The notes under the pieces: model-generated | What the model was told of the DNA's origin: nothing | Database searches by the model: none | The model's input: only the letters and a program-made list of their open reading frames with translations | Assembly: GCA_903856875.1 (NCBI GenBank) | Contig: CAIODE010000072.1 | Coordinates: forward strand, 1 to 7,293 | DNA: 7,293 nucleotides | Direction of reading: 5' to 3' | Source of the DNA: an uncultured Burkholderiales bacterium | Lineage (GTDB): Bacteria; Pseudomonadota; Gammaproteobacteria; Burkholderiales; Burkholderiaceae_C | In this document: positions 1 to 6,328 of the stretch, one piece after another | Layout of the letters: the number at the start of each line of letters is the position of its first letter | Numbering within the stretch: position 1 is the stretch's first letter | Translations under genes and position numbers: made by a program

Positions 1-1
1 C

Positions 2-808
2 TCAGTGACACCCTTTGATCTGCCCCTGGCCGATCGCGAACTAGGCGCCCTCACACTCATGGACACATTGTCTCGTGGTGAGCCTTTGCCCAAGCAAGGT
101 GCAGCCATTGCGCTGAAAGATGTGCAATTGCGTGCGCCGCTGCCACACCCTCGCCGCAACATTTTTTGCGTGGGTAAAAACTACCATGCGCACGCCAAAG
201 AATTTGCGCGCAGCGGTTTTGACAGCAGTGCCAAAGCGGGCGGTGAAATTCCGGCCGAGCCCATCATCTTTACCAAAGTGCCTGAGTGCGTCATTGCCAC
301 AGGCGAAACCATTCAGATGCCCAAAGTCTCAACGGCCATTGACTACGAAGCCGAGTTGGCAGTGATCATTGGCAAAGGCGGCAAAGGCATTACCAAAGCC
401 AACGCCATGCAGCATGTGTGGGGTTACACCATCGTCAACGATGTGACGGCACGCGATTGGCAAAACAAGCACATGCAATGGCACATGGGCAAGTCATTTG
501 ACACCTTCTGCCCCATGGGCCCGTGGTTGGTCAGTGCCGACGAAATGGATGGCACCAACACCCATGTGCGATGCTATGTGAATGGCGAAGAGCGCCAAAA
601 CGCCGCCACACCCGATTTGATTTTTGACATACCCACACTCATTGAAACATTGAGTGCCGGCATTACCTTGTACCCCGGCGACGTCATTGCCACCGGCACA
701 CCTGTGGGTGTGGGCATTGGCTTCACACCGCCCAAATATTTAAAGTCGGGCGATGTGGTGCGCGTTGAAATTGACGGGATTGGCGTTTTAGAAAACCCCG
801 TCAAATAA
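2..808 (+). CDS. Fumarylacetoacetate hydrolase (FAH) family protein, probably 5'-partial
   Basis: A metal-dependent FAH-fold enzyme. The family cleaves or hydrates 2-oxo acids such as fumarylpyruvate, acylpyruvates and 2-hydroxypentadienoates, usually in the cytoplasm during aromatic or amino-acid catabolism. Counting from the GTG at position 5, the protein shows VGKNYHAHA at residues 56-64, then DYEAELAVIIGK at 113-124, whose two Glu (115 and 117) match the family metal ligands. NDVTARD follows at 145-151 (Asp146 is the third ligand), then GKSFDTFCPMGPW at 162-174 and GTPVGVG at 231-237. The reading frame is open to the window edge. Relatives usually have a longer N-terminal lobe before the GKNY motif, so I read the gene as continuing upstream; a GTG start at 5 is possible but no ribosome binding site is visible. 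The exact substrate cannot be read from sequence. The stop TAA (806-808) abuts the metK stop. Family assignment is firm; start and substrate are not. Confidence 0.93.
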   Translation, partial: SVTPFDLPLADRELGALTLMDTLSRGEPLPKQGAAIALKDVQLRAPLPHPRRNIFCVGKNYHAHAKEFARSGFDSSAKAGGEIPAEPIIFTKVPECVIATGETIQMPKVSTAIDYEAELAVIIGKGGKGITKANAMQHVWGYTIVNDVTARDWQNKHMQWHMGKSFDTFCPMGPWLVSADEMDGTNTHVRCYVNGEERQNAATPDLIFDIPTLIETLSAGITLYPGDVIATGTPVGVGIGFTPPKYLKSGDVVRVEIDGIGVLENPVK

Positions 809-1993
809 TTACTTCAAGCCAGCCGCTGCACGCAAGGTTGCGGCCATGTTGGTGCGCTCCCAAGTGAAGTCGGGCTCGTCGCGTCCGAAGTGACCATAGG
901 CCGCTGTTTTGGTATAGATGGGACGCAAGAGGTCGAGCATTTGAATGATGCCCTTTGGGCGCAAGTCAAAGTGATCGTTCACCAAAGCGGCAATCTTGTC
1001 ATCCGAGATCACGCCAGTGCCTTCCGTGTTGATCGTGATGTTCATGGGGCGTGCCACACCAATGGCGTAGGCGACTTGAATTTGGCACTTGGTTGCAAGA
1101 CCAGCAGCCACAATGTTCTTGGCCACATAGCGCGCTGCATAAGCAGCTGAACGGTCAACCTTAGAAGGATCTTTGCCTGAGAACGCGCCGCCGCCGTGAG
1201 GGCAAGCACCACCGTAGGTGTCCACAATGATCTTGCGGCCAGTCAAACCGCAATCGCCCTGTGGGCCGCCAATGACAAACCGGCCTGTGGGGTTGATCAG
1301 GTACTTGGTGTCTTGCAACCACTCTTTGGGCAACACGGGCTTGATGACTTCTTCAATGATGGCTTCGTTGAAGCTGGCCTTCATTTTGGTAGGAGACTCG
1401 CTTTGGTCGGGGCTGTGCTGTGTCGACAACACCACAGTATCAATGCTGTGGGGCTTGCCGTCCACATAGCGCATGGTCACCTGGCTTTTGGCATCGGGTC
1501 GCAAGAAAGGCAAGCGGCCGTCTTTGCGCAATTGGGCTTGACGCTCTACCAAACGGTGCGCGTAGTAAATGGGCGCAGGCATGAGATCTGGGGTTTCGCT
1601 GCAGGCATAACCAAACATCAAACCTTGGTCGCCGGCACCGGTGTTCAGGTGGTCGTCGGAGGCATGGTTCACACCTTGAGCAATGTCGTTGGATTGCTTG
1701 TCGTAGCAAACCATGACAGCGCAGCCTTTGTAGTCAATGCCATATTCGGTGTTGTCGTAGCCAATGCGCTTGATGGTGTCGCGTGCCACTTGGATGTAAT
1801 CGACGTGGGCGTTGGTGGTGATTTCACCAGCCAAAACCACCAGACCCGTATTGGTCAGTGTTTCTGCAGCCACGCGGCTGCGGGGGTCTTGTTCAAAAAT
1901 GGCGTCGAGGATGGCGTCTGAAATTTGATCGGCAACCTTGTCGGGGTGGCCTTCGGACACGGATTCTGAAGTAAAAAGATAGTCATTCGCCAT
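809..1993 (-). CDS. metK: S-adenosylmethionine synthetase (methionine adenosyltransferase)
   Basis: Makes S-adenosylmethionine from L-methionine and ATP, releasing phosphate and pyrophosphate; cytoplasmic and normally essential. The 394-residue product has the usual family length. It begins [19 protein letters not shown], with the nucleotide-binding GHPDK at residues 15-19. Both family signatures are present: [11 protein letters not shown] at 119-129 and the glycine-rich GGGAFSGKD loop at 267-275. The C-terminus, with GHFGR at 367-371, is complete. The frame is open 38 codons further upstream (to 2107), but the ATG at 1991-1993 is chosen because an AGGAG lies 7 bases upstream and homologues start at this Met. 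The gene converges on the FAH gene with no spacer and no visible terminator, so its transcript probably runs antisense into that gene. It is divergent from the acyltransferase pair. No frameshift or missing motif was seen. Confidence 0.98.
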   Translation of the reverse strand: MANDYLFTSESVSEGHPDKVADQISDAILDAIFEQDPRSRVAAETLTNTGLVVLAGEITTNAHVDYIQVARDTIKRIGYDNTEYGIDYKGCAVMVCYDKQSNDIAQGVNHASDDHLNTGAGDQGLMFGYACSETPDLMPAPIYYAHRLVERQAQLRKDGRLPFLRPDAKSQVTMRYVDGKPHSIDTVVLSTQHSPDQSESPTKMKASFNEAIIEEVIKPVLPKEWLQDTKYLINPTGRFVIGGPQGDCGLTGRKIIVDTYGGACPHGGGAFSGKDPSKVDRSAAYAARYVAKNIVAAGLATKCQIQVAYAIGVARPMNITINTEGTGVISDDKIAALVNDHFDLRPKGIIQMLDLLRPIYTKTAAYGHFGRDEPDFTWERTNMAATLRAAAGLK

Positions 1994-2187
1994 GAGGGTT
2001 CTCCTAAAGTTTGGCATGCATGTTTGTCTGCGCTGCCAGGTGCTTTGGGCCTCGGCGAACGCTTTAGCAGATTTGTCCGAAGACAAGGCACAATCTGAGT
2101 CATGCATGGCATGCTGAAAGAATGTGTGTGTCGCCCTGCAAGTTGCTCTATTTAACTCAGCGACCGGCGTAGTTTACCAAACATAAG
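1994..2187. promoter_or_regulatory. Divergent metK / acyltransferase intergenic region
   Basis: This 194-bp gap must hold the promoters of metK (leftward) and probably of the acyltransferase pair (rightward). I find no textbook -35/-10 pair. The best leftward candidate is TTGGTA with TTAAAT (about 2151-2181, read on the minus strand), but its 19-base spacer is poor. A CATGCATG palindrome occurs twice, at 2015-2022 and 2101-2108. I looked for SAM and SAH riboswitch cores in the metK leader and could not recognise one. It is the longest gene-free stretch in the window. Confidence 0.5.
2001..2005 (-). promoter_or_regulatory. Shine-Dalgarno site of metK
   Basis: AGGAG on the minus strand, separated by 7 bases from the ATG at 1991-1993. 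It decides the metK start against the in-frame upstream ATG at 2107 and the one at 2017, which would add 38 or 8 unusual residues. Confidence 0.85.
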
Positions 2188-3030
2188 ATGATTTTTTGGT
2201 TTCGTTTTTTTTCACATTGGCCTTTGTGGGCTTTGCACGCACTTGGGCAGGCCATTGGCTGGCTGGCTTGGCTGTTGTCAAAAACCTATCGCCAGCGTTT
2301 CCTGGCCAATGTCAAAACGGCGGGTCTTGGCTTTTCACAGGTGGTGGGCGCAATAGGGCAGGCTGGGGCCATGTCGACCGAACTGCCGCGTTTGTGGATG
2401 GGCAAAAGCCCTGCCGTGTATTGGGCAGAAGGCTCCCTGACCTGTGCTGACAAAGCCTATGCAGCAGGCCAAGGCGTATTGTTTTTAACCCCCCATTTGG
2501 GTTGCTTTGAAGTCAGTGCGCAGGCTTTGTGCGCCTCTTTCAGCAAAAAATATGGGCCCTTGACCGTGCTGTTTAGGCCAGCTCGAAAGGAAGGTTTTGG
2601 CAAGGTCATGGAAGCTTCCCGTGCGCGCCCCGGGCTGGAAACGGCCCCCACCACTTTGGCGGGTGTGAGGCAAATGATCAAAGCCTTGAGGTCTGGTCGA
2701 TCGGTGGGCCTGCTGCCAGACCAAGTGCCGCCACAAGGCATGGGGCAATGGACACCCTTTTTCGGCAAGCCGGCCTACACCATGACCTTGGCTGCGCGAT
2801 TGGCTTTACAAACTGGGGCTAAATTAATCGTGATTTGGGGCGAGCGCCTGCCTTGGGGGCAAGGTTATCGCATTCATGCCACCGAGCTTGGTACCCAAGA
2901 TGCGGATGACGTAGATGCGCTGGTTTTGCAAATTAACCAAGCCATGGAACGCTTGATTGTGTCGCGCCCTGATCAGTACCTTTGGGGCTATGCCCGTTAC
3001 AAACAACCGCGTCAGGAGTCCAACCCGTGA
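2188..3030 (+). CDS. LpxL/HtrB-family lysophospholipid (lipid A) acyltransferase, first copy
   Basis: A predicted inner-membrane acyltransferase of the LpxL/LpxM (HtrB) family, which transfers a secondary acyl chain from acyl-ACP onto the Kdo-lipid A precursor. The 280-residue protein begins with a hydrophobic, aromatic-rich membrane segment (about residues 1-31). HLGCFE at 103-108 is the HX4(D/E) catalytic motif (His103, Glu108). FRPARKEG at 129-136, LLPDQVPPQG at 175-184 and the C-terminal QYLWGYARYK at 263-272 are typical family blocks. The region between the membrane anchor and the catalytic motif is shorter than in its neighbour and lacks the usual NLRLCFPE-like block. The ATG at 2188 is chosen because the hydrophobic anchor starts there, though no clear ribosome binding site precedes it. 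The stop codon lies inside the start of the second copy, so the two form an operon. Which acyl position it modifies is unknown. Confidence 0.92.
   Translation: MIFWFRFFSHWPLWALHALGQAIGWLAWLLSKTYRQRFLANVKTAGLGFSQVVGAIGQAGAMSTELPRLWMGKSPAVYWAEGSLTCADKAYAAGQGVLFLTPHLGCFEVSAQALCASFSKKYGPLTVLFRPARKEGFGKVMEASRARPGLETAPTTLAGVRQMIKALRSGRSVGLLPDQVPPQGMGQWTPFFGKPAYTMTLAARLALQTGAKLIVIWGERLPWGQGYRIHATELGTQDADDVDALVLQINQAMERLIVSRPDQYLWGYARYKQPRQESNP
3014..3018 (+). promoter_or_regulatory. Shine-Dalgarno site of the second acyltransferase
   Basis: AGGAG lies 8 bases before the GTG at 3027-3029, inside the 3' end of the preceding gene. It fixes the GTG as the start and rules out the in-frame upstream ATG at 2982, which has no such site and would add 15 residues unlike the family. 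Confidence 0.82.
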
Positions 3031-3920
3031 CGGCATTGTTTGTGGGCTTCATGCGATTGTTGTCAATCATGCCATTGCGCTTCATTCGTGCCCTGGGGCA
3101 ATTTTTAGGGTGGCTACTTTGGGCCTTGATGAAAAGTCGAAAGCACATTGTGCAGACCAATTTGAGGCTGTGCTTTCCTGAAAAACCCATTGAAGAAATC
3201 AAGCAACTCACGCGCGCACATTTTGTTCAATTGGCGCAATCCTTGTTAGACCGAGCGTGGCTTTGGCATGCCCCTTTGTCAGTTGTTGAATCGCGCTTGA
3301 AATGGCTTGGCACGCCTGCTGCATTTTCTCAATTGGCGGCTGATACACCCAAGATTATTTTGGCGCCCCATTTTGTGGGACTCGATGCAGGTGGTTTGGC
3401 ACTCACTTTGAAAGCCAGCAAACCTGTGGCTTTTATTTTTGTACCGCAGCACAGCAAAGTCATGGACGCTTGGGTCAATGAAGGGCGTCAACGCACAGGC
3501 AATGTGAAGCCTTATTTTCGCCACGAGGGGGTGAAGCAAATCATGAGCGGGTTAAGGCATGGTGAGATCTTGCACCTGTCACCCGACATGGACTTTGGCC
3601 CAGAGGAATCGCTCTTTGTGCCGTTCATGGGCGTGACCGCTGCAACAGTTCCTTCATTGTCAAGATTTGCGCGCTTAGGTCGCGCTCAGGTTTTGACCTT
3701 GGTGACGCGCATGACACCACAAGGCTATGAAATGACTTTGCAAGAGGCTTGGGACAATTTTCCGACAGCGCATTTATTCGACGATACCCTCAGAATGAAC
3801 ACTGAATTGGCGGAGCACATTCGCGCCACGCCATCACAGTATTACTGGGTGCACAAGCGTTTTAAAACACGCCCAGAGGGTGAAGCATCGGTTTACAAGA
3901 ACGCTGCTATTTCACGCTGA
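3027..3920 (+). CDS. LpxL/HtrB-family lipid A biosynthesis acyltransferase, second copy
   Basis: A second LpxL-type acyltransferase, 297 residues from a GTG start that overlaps the preceding stop (GTGA, 4 bases), which implies translational coupling. An N-terminal membrane anchor (about residues 2-35) is followed by the family block NLRLCFPE at 45-52. The catalytic HX4D motif is HFVGLD at 115-120 (His115, Asp120). SPDMDFGPEESLFVPFMG at 185-202 and the C-terminal QYYWVHKRFKTRPEG at 271-285 complete the family pattern. This copy is closer to the canonical LpxL layout than the first, and its motif carries Asp instead of Glu. The two genes are diverged paralogues, so they probably acylate different positions of lipid A or use different chain lengths; that is inference. 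The last 28 bases overlap the convergent hydrolase gene, and no terminator is visible. Confidence 0.94.
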   Translation: MTALFVGFMRLLSIMPLRFIRALGQFLGWLLWALMKSRKHIVQTNLRLCFPEKPIEEIKQLTRAHFVQLAQSLLDRAWLWHAPLSVVESRLKWLGTPAAFSQLAADTPKIILAPHFVGLDAGGLALTLKASKPVAFIFVPQHSKVMDAWVNEGRQRTGNVKPYFRHEGVKQIMSGLRHGEILHLSPDMDFGPEESLFVPFMGVTAATVPSLSRFARLGRAQVLTLVTRMTPQGYEMTLQEAWDNFPTAHLFDDTLRMNTELAEHIRATPSQYYWVHKRFKTRPEGEASVYKNAAISR

Positions 3921-4783
3921 ACGAGTTCAGGGTGTTCGTGCACCACCCAATGTGAGCCTTCTTCAATCGGCACATAAGTGAGCTGGGGAATGTAGGCCTC
4001 TAAACCGACATTCAAATGGGGCAGCAAGGCCACATCTTGCATGCCCCAAAGCAGCAAAGTGGGCACCGATATCCGCAACATCTCGTCAGGCAGTGTCAAA
4101 TTTTGCAAGACATGCTCACCAGGCTTGTTAGGTTTAAGGGGCGAGGCCACATAGAAGTTAAGGCCGCCCTGCAAGCCACACGACCATGCGGCTTTGTAAC
4201 GCGCTTTGACTTCAGGCGTTAACCAAAGAGGCTTCACGCCTTTTTCAAAGAAGGCAAACAGCCTTTCAAATTCATTGGCACTGAGTTCGGCGGCGGCTTG
4301 TGGCTCACAAAAATAATTCATGTAAGCACTGGCCTCAATTTGCGCAGTATCGTCTTTTAAGTCGCGCAAAAAAGTACCGGGATGGGGCGAGTTGATGATG
4401 ATGAGTTTGTGCATCAAAACAGGCATTTGATTGGCAAGGTTCCACGCTACGCCGCCGCCCCAGTCGTGGGCAACCAAGGCTTTGAGAGGTGCTGTGCCAG
4501 ACTCAATCTGAATCAAGGCGGCAATGTCTTGCACCAAAAATTTAGCGCGATAGGCAGATGTTTCGGCGGGCTGACTTGATTTTTCATAACCTCGCAAATT
4601 GGGCGCAACGCATCGATAGCCACCGTGTTCGGGTTTTGAAAAATGCAGCAGCATGTCGTCCCACACAAAAGCCGCTTCAGGGAAGCCGTGCAAGAACAGC
4701 AAGACGGGCGCACCCTTAGGGCCAGCGGCACGGCAACTTAAGTGAATGCCATGCGGCAATGTTTGCTGCCAAGTTTCAATCAT
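3893..4783 (-). CDS. Alpha/beta hydrolase, epoxide-hydrolase-like
   Basis: A 296-residue alpha/beta-hydrolase with an Asp nucleophile. HGFPE at residues 32-36 supplies the HGxP oxyanion-hole motif. NLRGYEKS at 62-69 matches the typical strand-4 region. AHDWGG at 105-110 is the nucleophile elbow, with Asp107 instead of Ser. LLWGMQD (Asp250 is the likely acid) and GSHWVVHEHPE (His278) complete the triad. NFYVASPL (209-216) in the cap holds a Tyr where epoxide hydrolases have a ring-opening Tyr. Asp nucleophiles occur in epoxide hydrolases and haloalkane or haloacetate dehalogenases. Trp after the Asp favours epoxide hydrolase over fluoroacetate dehalogenase, which has Arg there. The substrate is unknown. 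The ATG overlaps the end of engB by 8 bases and has no clear ribosome site, so translation is probably coupled to engB. The 3' end overlaps the second acyltransferase on the other strand. Confidence 0.9.
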   Translation of the reverse strand: MIETWQQTLPHGIHLSCRAAGPKGAPVLLFLHGFPEAAFVWDDMLLHFSKPEHGGYRCVAPNLRGYEKSSQPAETSAYRAKFLVQDIAALIQIESGTAPLKALVAHDWGGGVAWNLANQMPVLMHKLIIINSPHPGTFLRDLKDDTAQIEASAYMNYFCEPQAAAELSANEFERLFAFFEKGVKPLWLTPEVKARYKAAWSCGLQGGLNFYVASPLKPNKPGEHVLQNLTLPDEMLRISVPTLLLWGMQDVALLPHLNVGLEAYIPQLTYVPIEEGSHWVVHEHPELVQREIAAFL

Positions 4784-5510
4784 CTGTGTGCGTCCAATCC
4801 CACATCAATTGGGCCAAGTCTTCAACGCCTTGTTTTTTCAGGGCGGAGAAAAGTTTGGCTTGACCTCCGCCCGCTTGCAATTTGGCAATCGACAAAGCCT
4901 TGGCGCCTTCCGATCGGGTGAGCTTGTCTGATTTGGTGAGCAGCACCAAAAAGTTCAGACCCTCCTCAACCCGGGGTCGAATGACTTCGAGCAGCACCTC
5001 ATCGAGTTCGGTCATGCCCAAGCGGGGATCGCACAACAACACAATGCCTTTGAGGTTTTCACGGGTGACCAAATAATTGGCCATGACTTTTTGCCAGCGC
5101 AATTTGTCTTGTTTGGGTACGGCAGCGTAGCCATAACCCGGTAAATCGGCCAAAACGGCGTCTGTGACCCCTTGTTTGCCCAAGGAAAACAAATTGATAT
5201 GTTGGGTACGGCCAGGCTTTTTGGAAGCAAAGGCCAGCTGTTTTTGCTGTGTCAGGGTATTGATGCAGGTCGATTTTCCAGCGTTGGAGCGACCTACAAA
5301 AGCTATTTCTGGCACATCGAGGGCTGGCAGGTGAAAAAGCTCTGCTGCCGTGGTCAGAAAACGGGCGGTGTGCATCCAGCCCATCGGTGTGATGACCTTG
5401 ACTTCCGGCGCTTCTGGCAATGGCCCTGCTTTGGCAGGTGTTTTTCTGACTTTGACAGGGCTTGAAGACGATGCTTTAGAGGCTGAAGGGGGGCTATTTT
5501 GAGTGGCCAT
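4776..5510 (-). CDS. engB: Ribosome biogenesis GTP-binding protein YihA/YsxC (EngB)
   Basis: A TRAFAC-class GTPase needed for late assembly of the large ribosomal subunit; cytoplasmic. All G motifs are present in the 244-residue product: G1 GRSNAGKST at 73-81, G2 Thr within PGRTQ at 100-104, G3 DLPGYG at 122-127, G4 TKSD at 192-195 and G5 SALKK at 222-226. The family core begins near residue 45 (WMHTARFLTTAAEL). Before it lies a Ser/Pro/Lys/Ala-rich extension of about 40 residues that looks disordered and is longer than in many homologues. I chose the ATG at 5508-5510; a TTG three codons upstream is the alternative, and neither has a good Shine-Dalgarno. The gene is divergent from the cytochrome c4 gene, a pairing I recall from other proteobacteria. 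Its stop is overlapped by the downstream hydrolase start. Confidence 0.96.
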   Translation of the reverse strand: MATQNSPPSASKASSSSPVKVRKTPAKAGPLPEAPEVKVITPMGWMHTARFLTTAAELFHLPALDVPEIAFVGRSNAGKSTCINTLTQQKQLAFASKKPGRTQHINLFSLGKQGVTDAVLADLPGYGYAAVPKQDKLRWQKVMANYLVTRENLKGIVLLCDPRLGMTELDEVLLEVIRPRVEEGLNFLVLLTKSDKLTRSEGAKALSIAKLQAGGGQAKLFSALKKQGVEDLAQLMWDWTHTDD

Positions 5511-5528
5511 TGGGTTCAAACTTGAAGG

Positions 5529-5544
5529 GCGCCAGAAATGGCGC
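5529..5544. repeat. GCGCCA / TGGCGC inverted repeat in the engB leader
   Basis: Six-base perfect arms (5529-5534 and 5539-5544) flank a GAAA loop on the plus strand, or TTTC in the engB transcript orientation. The repeat ends 18 bases before the engB ATG. In engB mRNA it would form a short GC-rich hairpin close to the initiation region, where no ribosome site is obvious. It could equally be a protein-binding operator. Confidence 0.5.
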
Positions 5545-5552
5545 TAGCGGGC

Positions 5553-5562
5553 ATTGTAGAAT
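5553..5562. promoter_or_regulatory. Overlapping divergent -10-like elements (engB and cytochrome c4)
   Basis: The 10-bp stretch ATTGTAGAAT contains TAGAAT on the plus strand (5557-5562, five of six matches to TATAAT), placed about 36 bases before the cytochrome c4 ATG. On the minus strand it contains TACAAT (5558-5553, five of six matches), about 42 bases before the engB ATG. Neither has a recognisable -35 at 16-18 bases, so this is a candidate only. Confidence 0.35.
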
Positions 5563-5598
5563 CTCGTGGTTTTGCGCCTACTATTTCGGATGTCGACC

Positions 5599-6231
5599 AT
5601 GAAGTCAATGACTCAATTTTTCTTCGCTGCCCTCACTTCAGCTTTGATGGCGGGTACTGTTTTTGCCTCTACTGCGGCCCCAAAGGCTGAAAAACCAGAT
5701 TTGGCCAATGGCGAAGCCATTGTGGGCGGCGTTTGTGCTGCCTGCCACATGGCAGATGGCAACTCAAGCACCCCCGTCAACCCCAAGCTGGCTCAGCAGC
5801 ATCCTGAATACATCTTGAAGCAATTGCAAGAGTTCAAGTCAGGCAAGCGCGCCAATGCCGTCATGATGGGCTTTGCTTCTCAATTGAGCGATGCCGATAT
5901 GCGCAATGTGGCTTATTTCTTGGCCAGCAAAACGGCCAAACCCGGTTTTGCCAAAGACAAGGAGTCTGTGGCTTTGGGAGAAAAGATTTACCGCGGCGGT
6001 ATTGCCGATCGCCAAATTGCCGCTTGCGCTGGTTGCCACAGTCCCAATGGTTCTGGCATGCCTGCTCAGTACCCCCGTTTGTCTGGCCAACACGCCGACT
6101 ACACCACCAGCCAGCTCACACAATTCCGCGATGGCGTTCGCAAGAACAGCATTCAAATGACGCAAGTGGCAGCCAAATTGAACGACCGAGAAATCAAAGC
6201 GGTGTCAGACTATATCTCTGGCTTGCGCTGA
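5599..6231 (+). CDS. Di-haem cytochrome c4 (class I c-type cytochrome)
   Basis: A periplasmic electron carrier that, in this family, shuttles electrons from the bc1 complex towards terminal oxidases. The 210-residue product starts MKSMTQFFFAALTSALMAG, a Sec signal peptide with probable cleavage near residues 24-28 after VFAS. Two homologous cytochrome domains follow. The first has CAACH at 46-50 with a candidate axial Met at 89 or 90 (NAVMMGFASQLSD). The second has CAGCH at 143-147 with Met187 (NSIQMTQVAAKLND) as its axial ligand. Length and two-domain layout are standard for cytochrome c4. In-frame upstream starts exist at 5566 (GTG) and 5590 (ATG); the ATG at 5599 gives the cleanest signal peptide, with a weak GGA at 5588-5590. 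Divergent from engB, and followed by its own terminator, so probably transcribed alone. Confidence 0.95.
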   Translation: MKSMTQFFFAALTSALMAGTVFASTAAPKAEKPDLANGEAIVGGVCAACHMADGNSSTPVNPKLAQQHPEYILKQLQEFKSGKRANAVMMGFASQLSDADMRNVAYFLASKTAKPGFAKDKESVALGEKIYRGGIADRQIAACAGCHSPNGSGMPAQYPRLSGQHADYTTSQLTQFRDGVRKNSIQMTQVAAKLNDREIKAVSDYISGLR

Positions 6232-6241
6232 TTGCTTCTTG

Positions 6242-6256
6242 GCGAGGCAGACTCGC
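6242..6256 (+). repeat. Small hairpin just after the cytochrome c4 stop
   Basis: GCGAG and CTCGC form a perfect 5-base stem around a GCAGA loop, 10 bases after the stop codon and before the main terminator. It has no T run, so it is more likely a transcript 3'-end stabiliser or chance than a terminator. Confidence 0.35.
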
Positions 6257-6266
6257 AATGTCAATC

Positions 6267-6294
6267 AAATGGGCCTTGTTGGCCCATTTTTTTT
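6267..6294 (+). terminator. Rho-independent terminator of cytochrome c4
   Basis: Perfect 9-base arms AAATGGGCC (6267-6275) and GGCCCATTT (6281-6289) flank a TTGTT loop. The T tract covers 6287-6294, eight T in a row, beginning within the stem. It lies 35 bases after the cytochrome stop. On the minus strand the arms are preceded by a matching A tract but not followed by T beyond three bases, so it should work mainly rightward. It is the only convincing intrinsic terminator in the window. Confidence 0.93.
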
Positions 6295-6303
6295 CGCAGA
6301 TTT

Positions 6304-6328
6304 TTATCCCTTACCAAAACGGGGATAA
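6304..6328. promoter_or_regulatory. TTATCCC-N11-GGGATAA inverted repeat upstream of msrP
   Basis: Perfect 7-base arms at 6304-6310 and 6322-6328 are separated by 11 bases, about 43 bases before the msrP ATG. It sits between the terminator and msrP, the only place a dedicated msrP promoter could lie close to the gene. It may be a dimeric regulator operator or a leader hairpin. No clear sigma-70 -35/-10 pair was found here. Confidence 0.4.

Noticed and set aside
371..388. Exact tandem duplication of GGCAAAGGC in the FAH gene
   Set aside because: It encodes GKGGKG in a loop where family members normally carry a glycine- and lysine-rich segment, so it is ordinary coding sequence.
1196..1921. A 241-codon open frame on the plus strand inside metK
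   Set aside because: It lies entirely antisense to the conserved metK coding region, has no family resemblance and is typical of the shadow frames produced by biased codon use.
2028..2060. GCCGAGG and GCAGCGC words in the metK leader, reminiscent of an SAH riboswitch
   Set aside because: The words are not in the order or spacing of the SAH aptamer core, and no supporting stem could be drawn by hand. A covariance-model search would settle it.
1994..2107. Upstream extension of metK to an ATG at 2107
   Set aside because: The extra 38 residues resemble no MetK N-terminus, and a good AGGAG sits at the right distance from the ATG at 1993.
2982..3026. Earlier ATG start for the second acyltransferase
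   Set aside because: It lies within the first acyltransferase gene, has no ribosome binding site and adds residues unlike the family; the GTG at 3027 has AGGAG 8 bases upstream.
5566..5598. GTG at 5566 or ATG at 5590 as the cytochrome c4 start
   Set aside because: These starts add charged residues ahead of an already complete signal peptide beginning at 5599.
5839..6165. A 108-codon minus-strand open frame inside cytochrome c4
   Set aside because: Antisense to both haem-binding domains, with no recognisable product or start signal.
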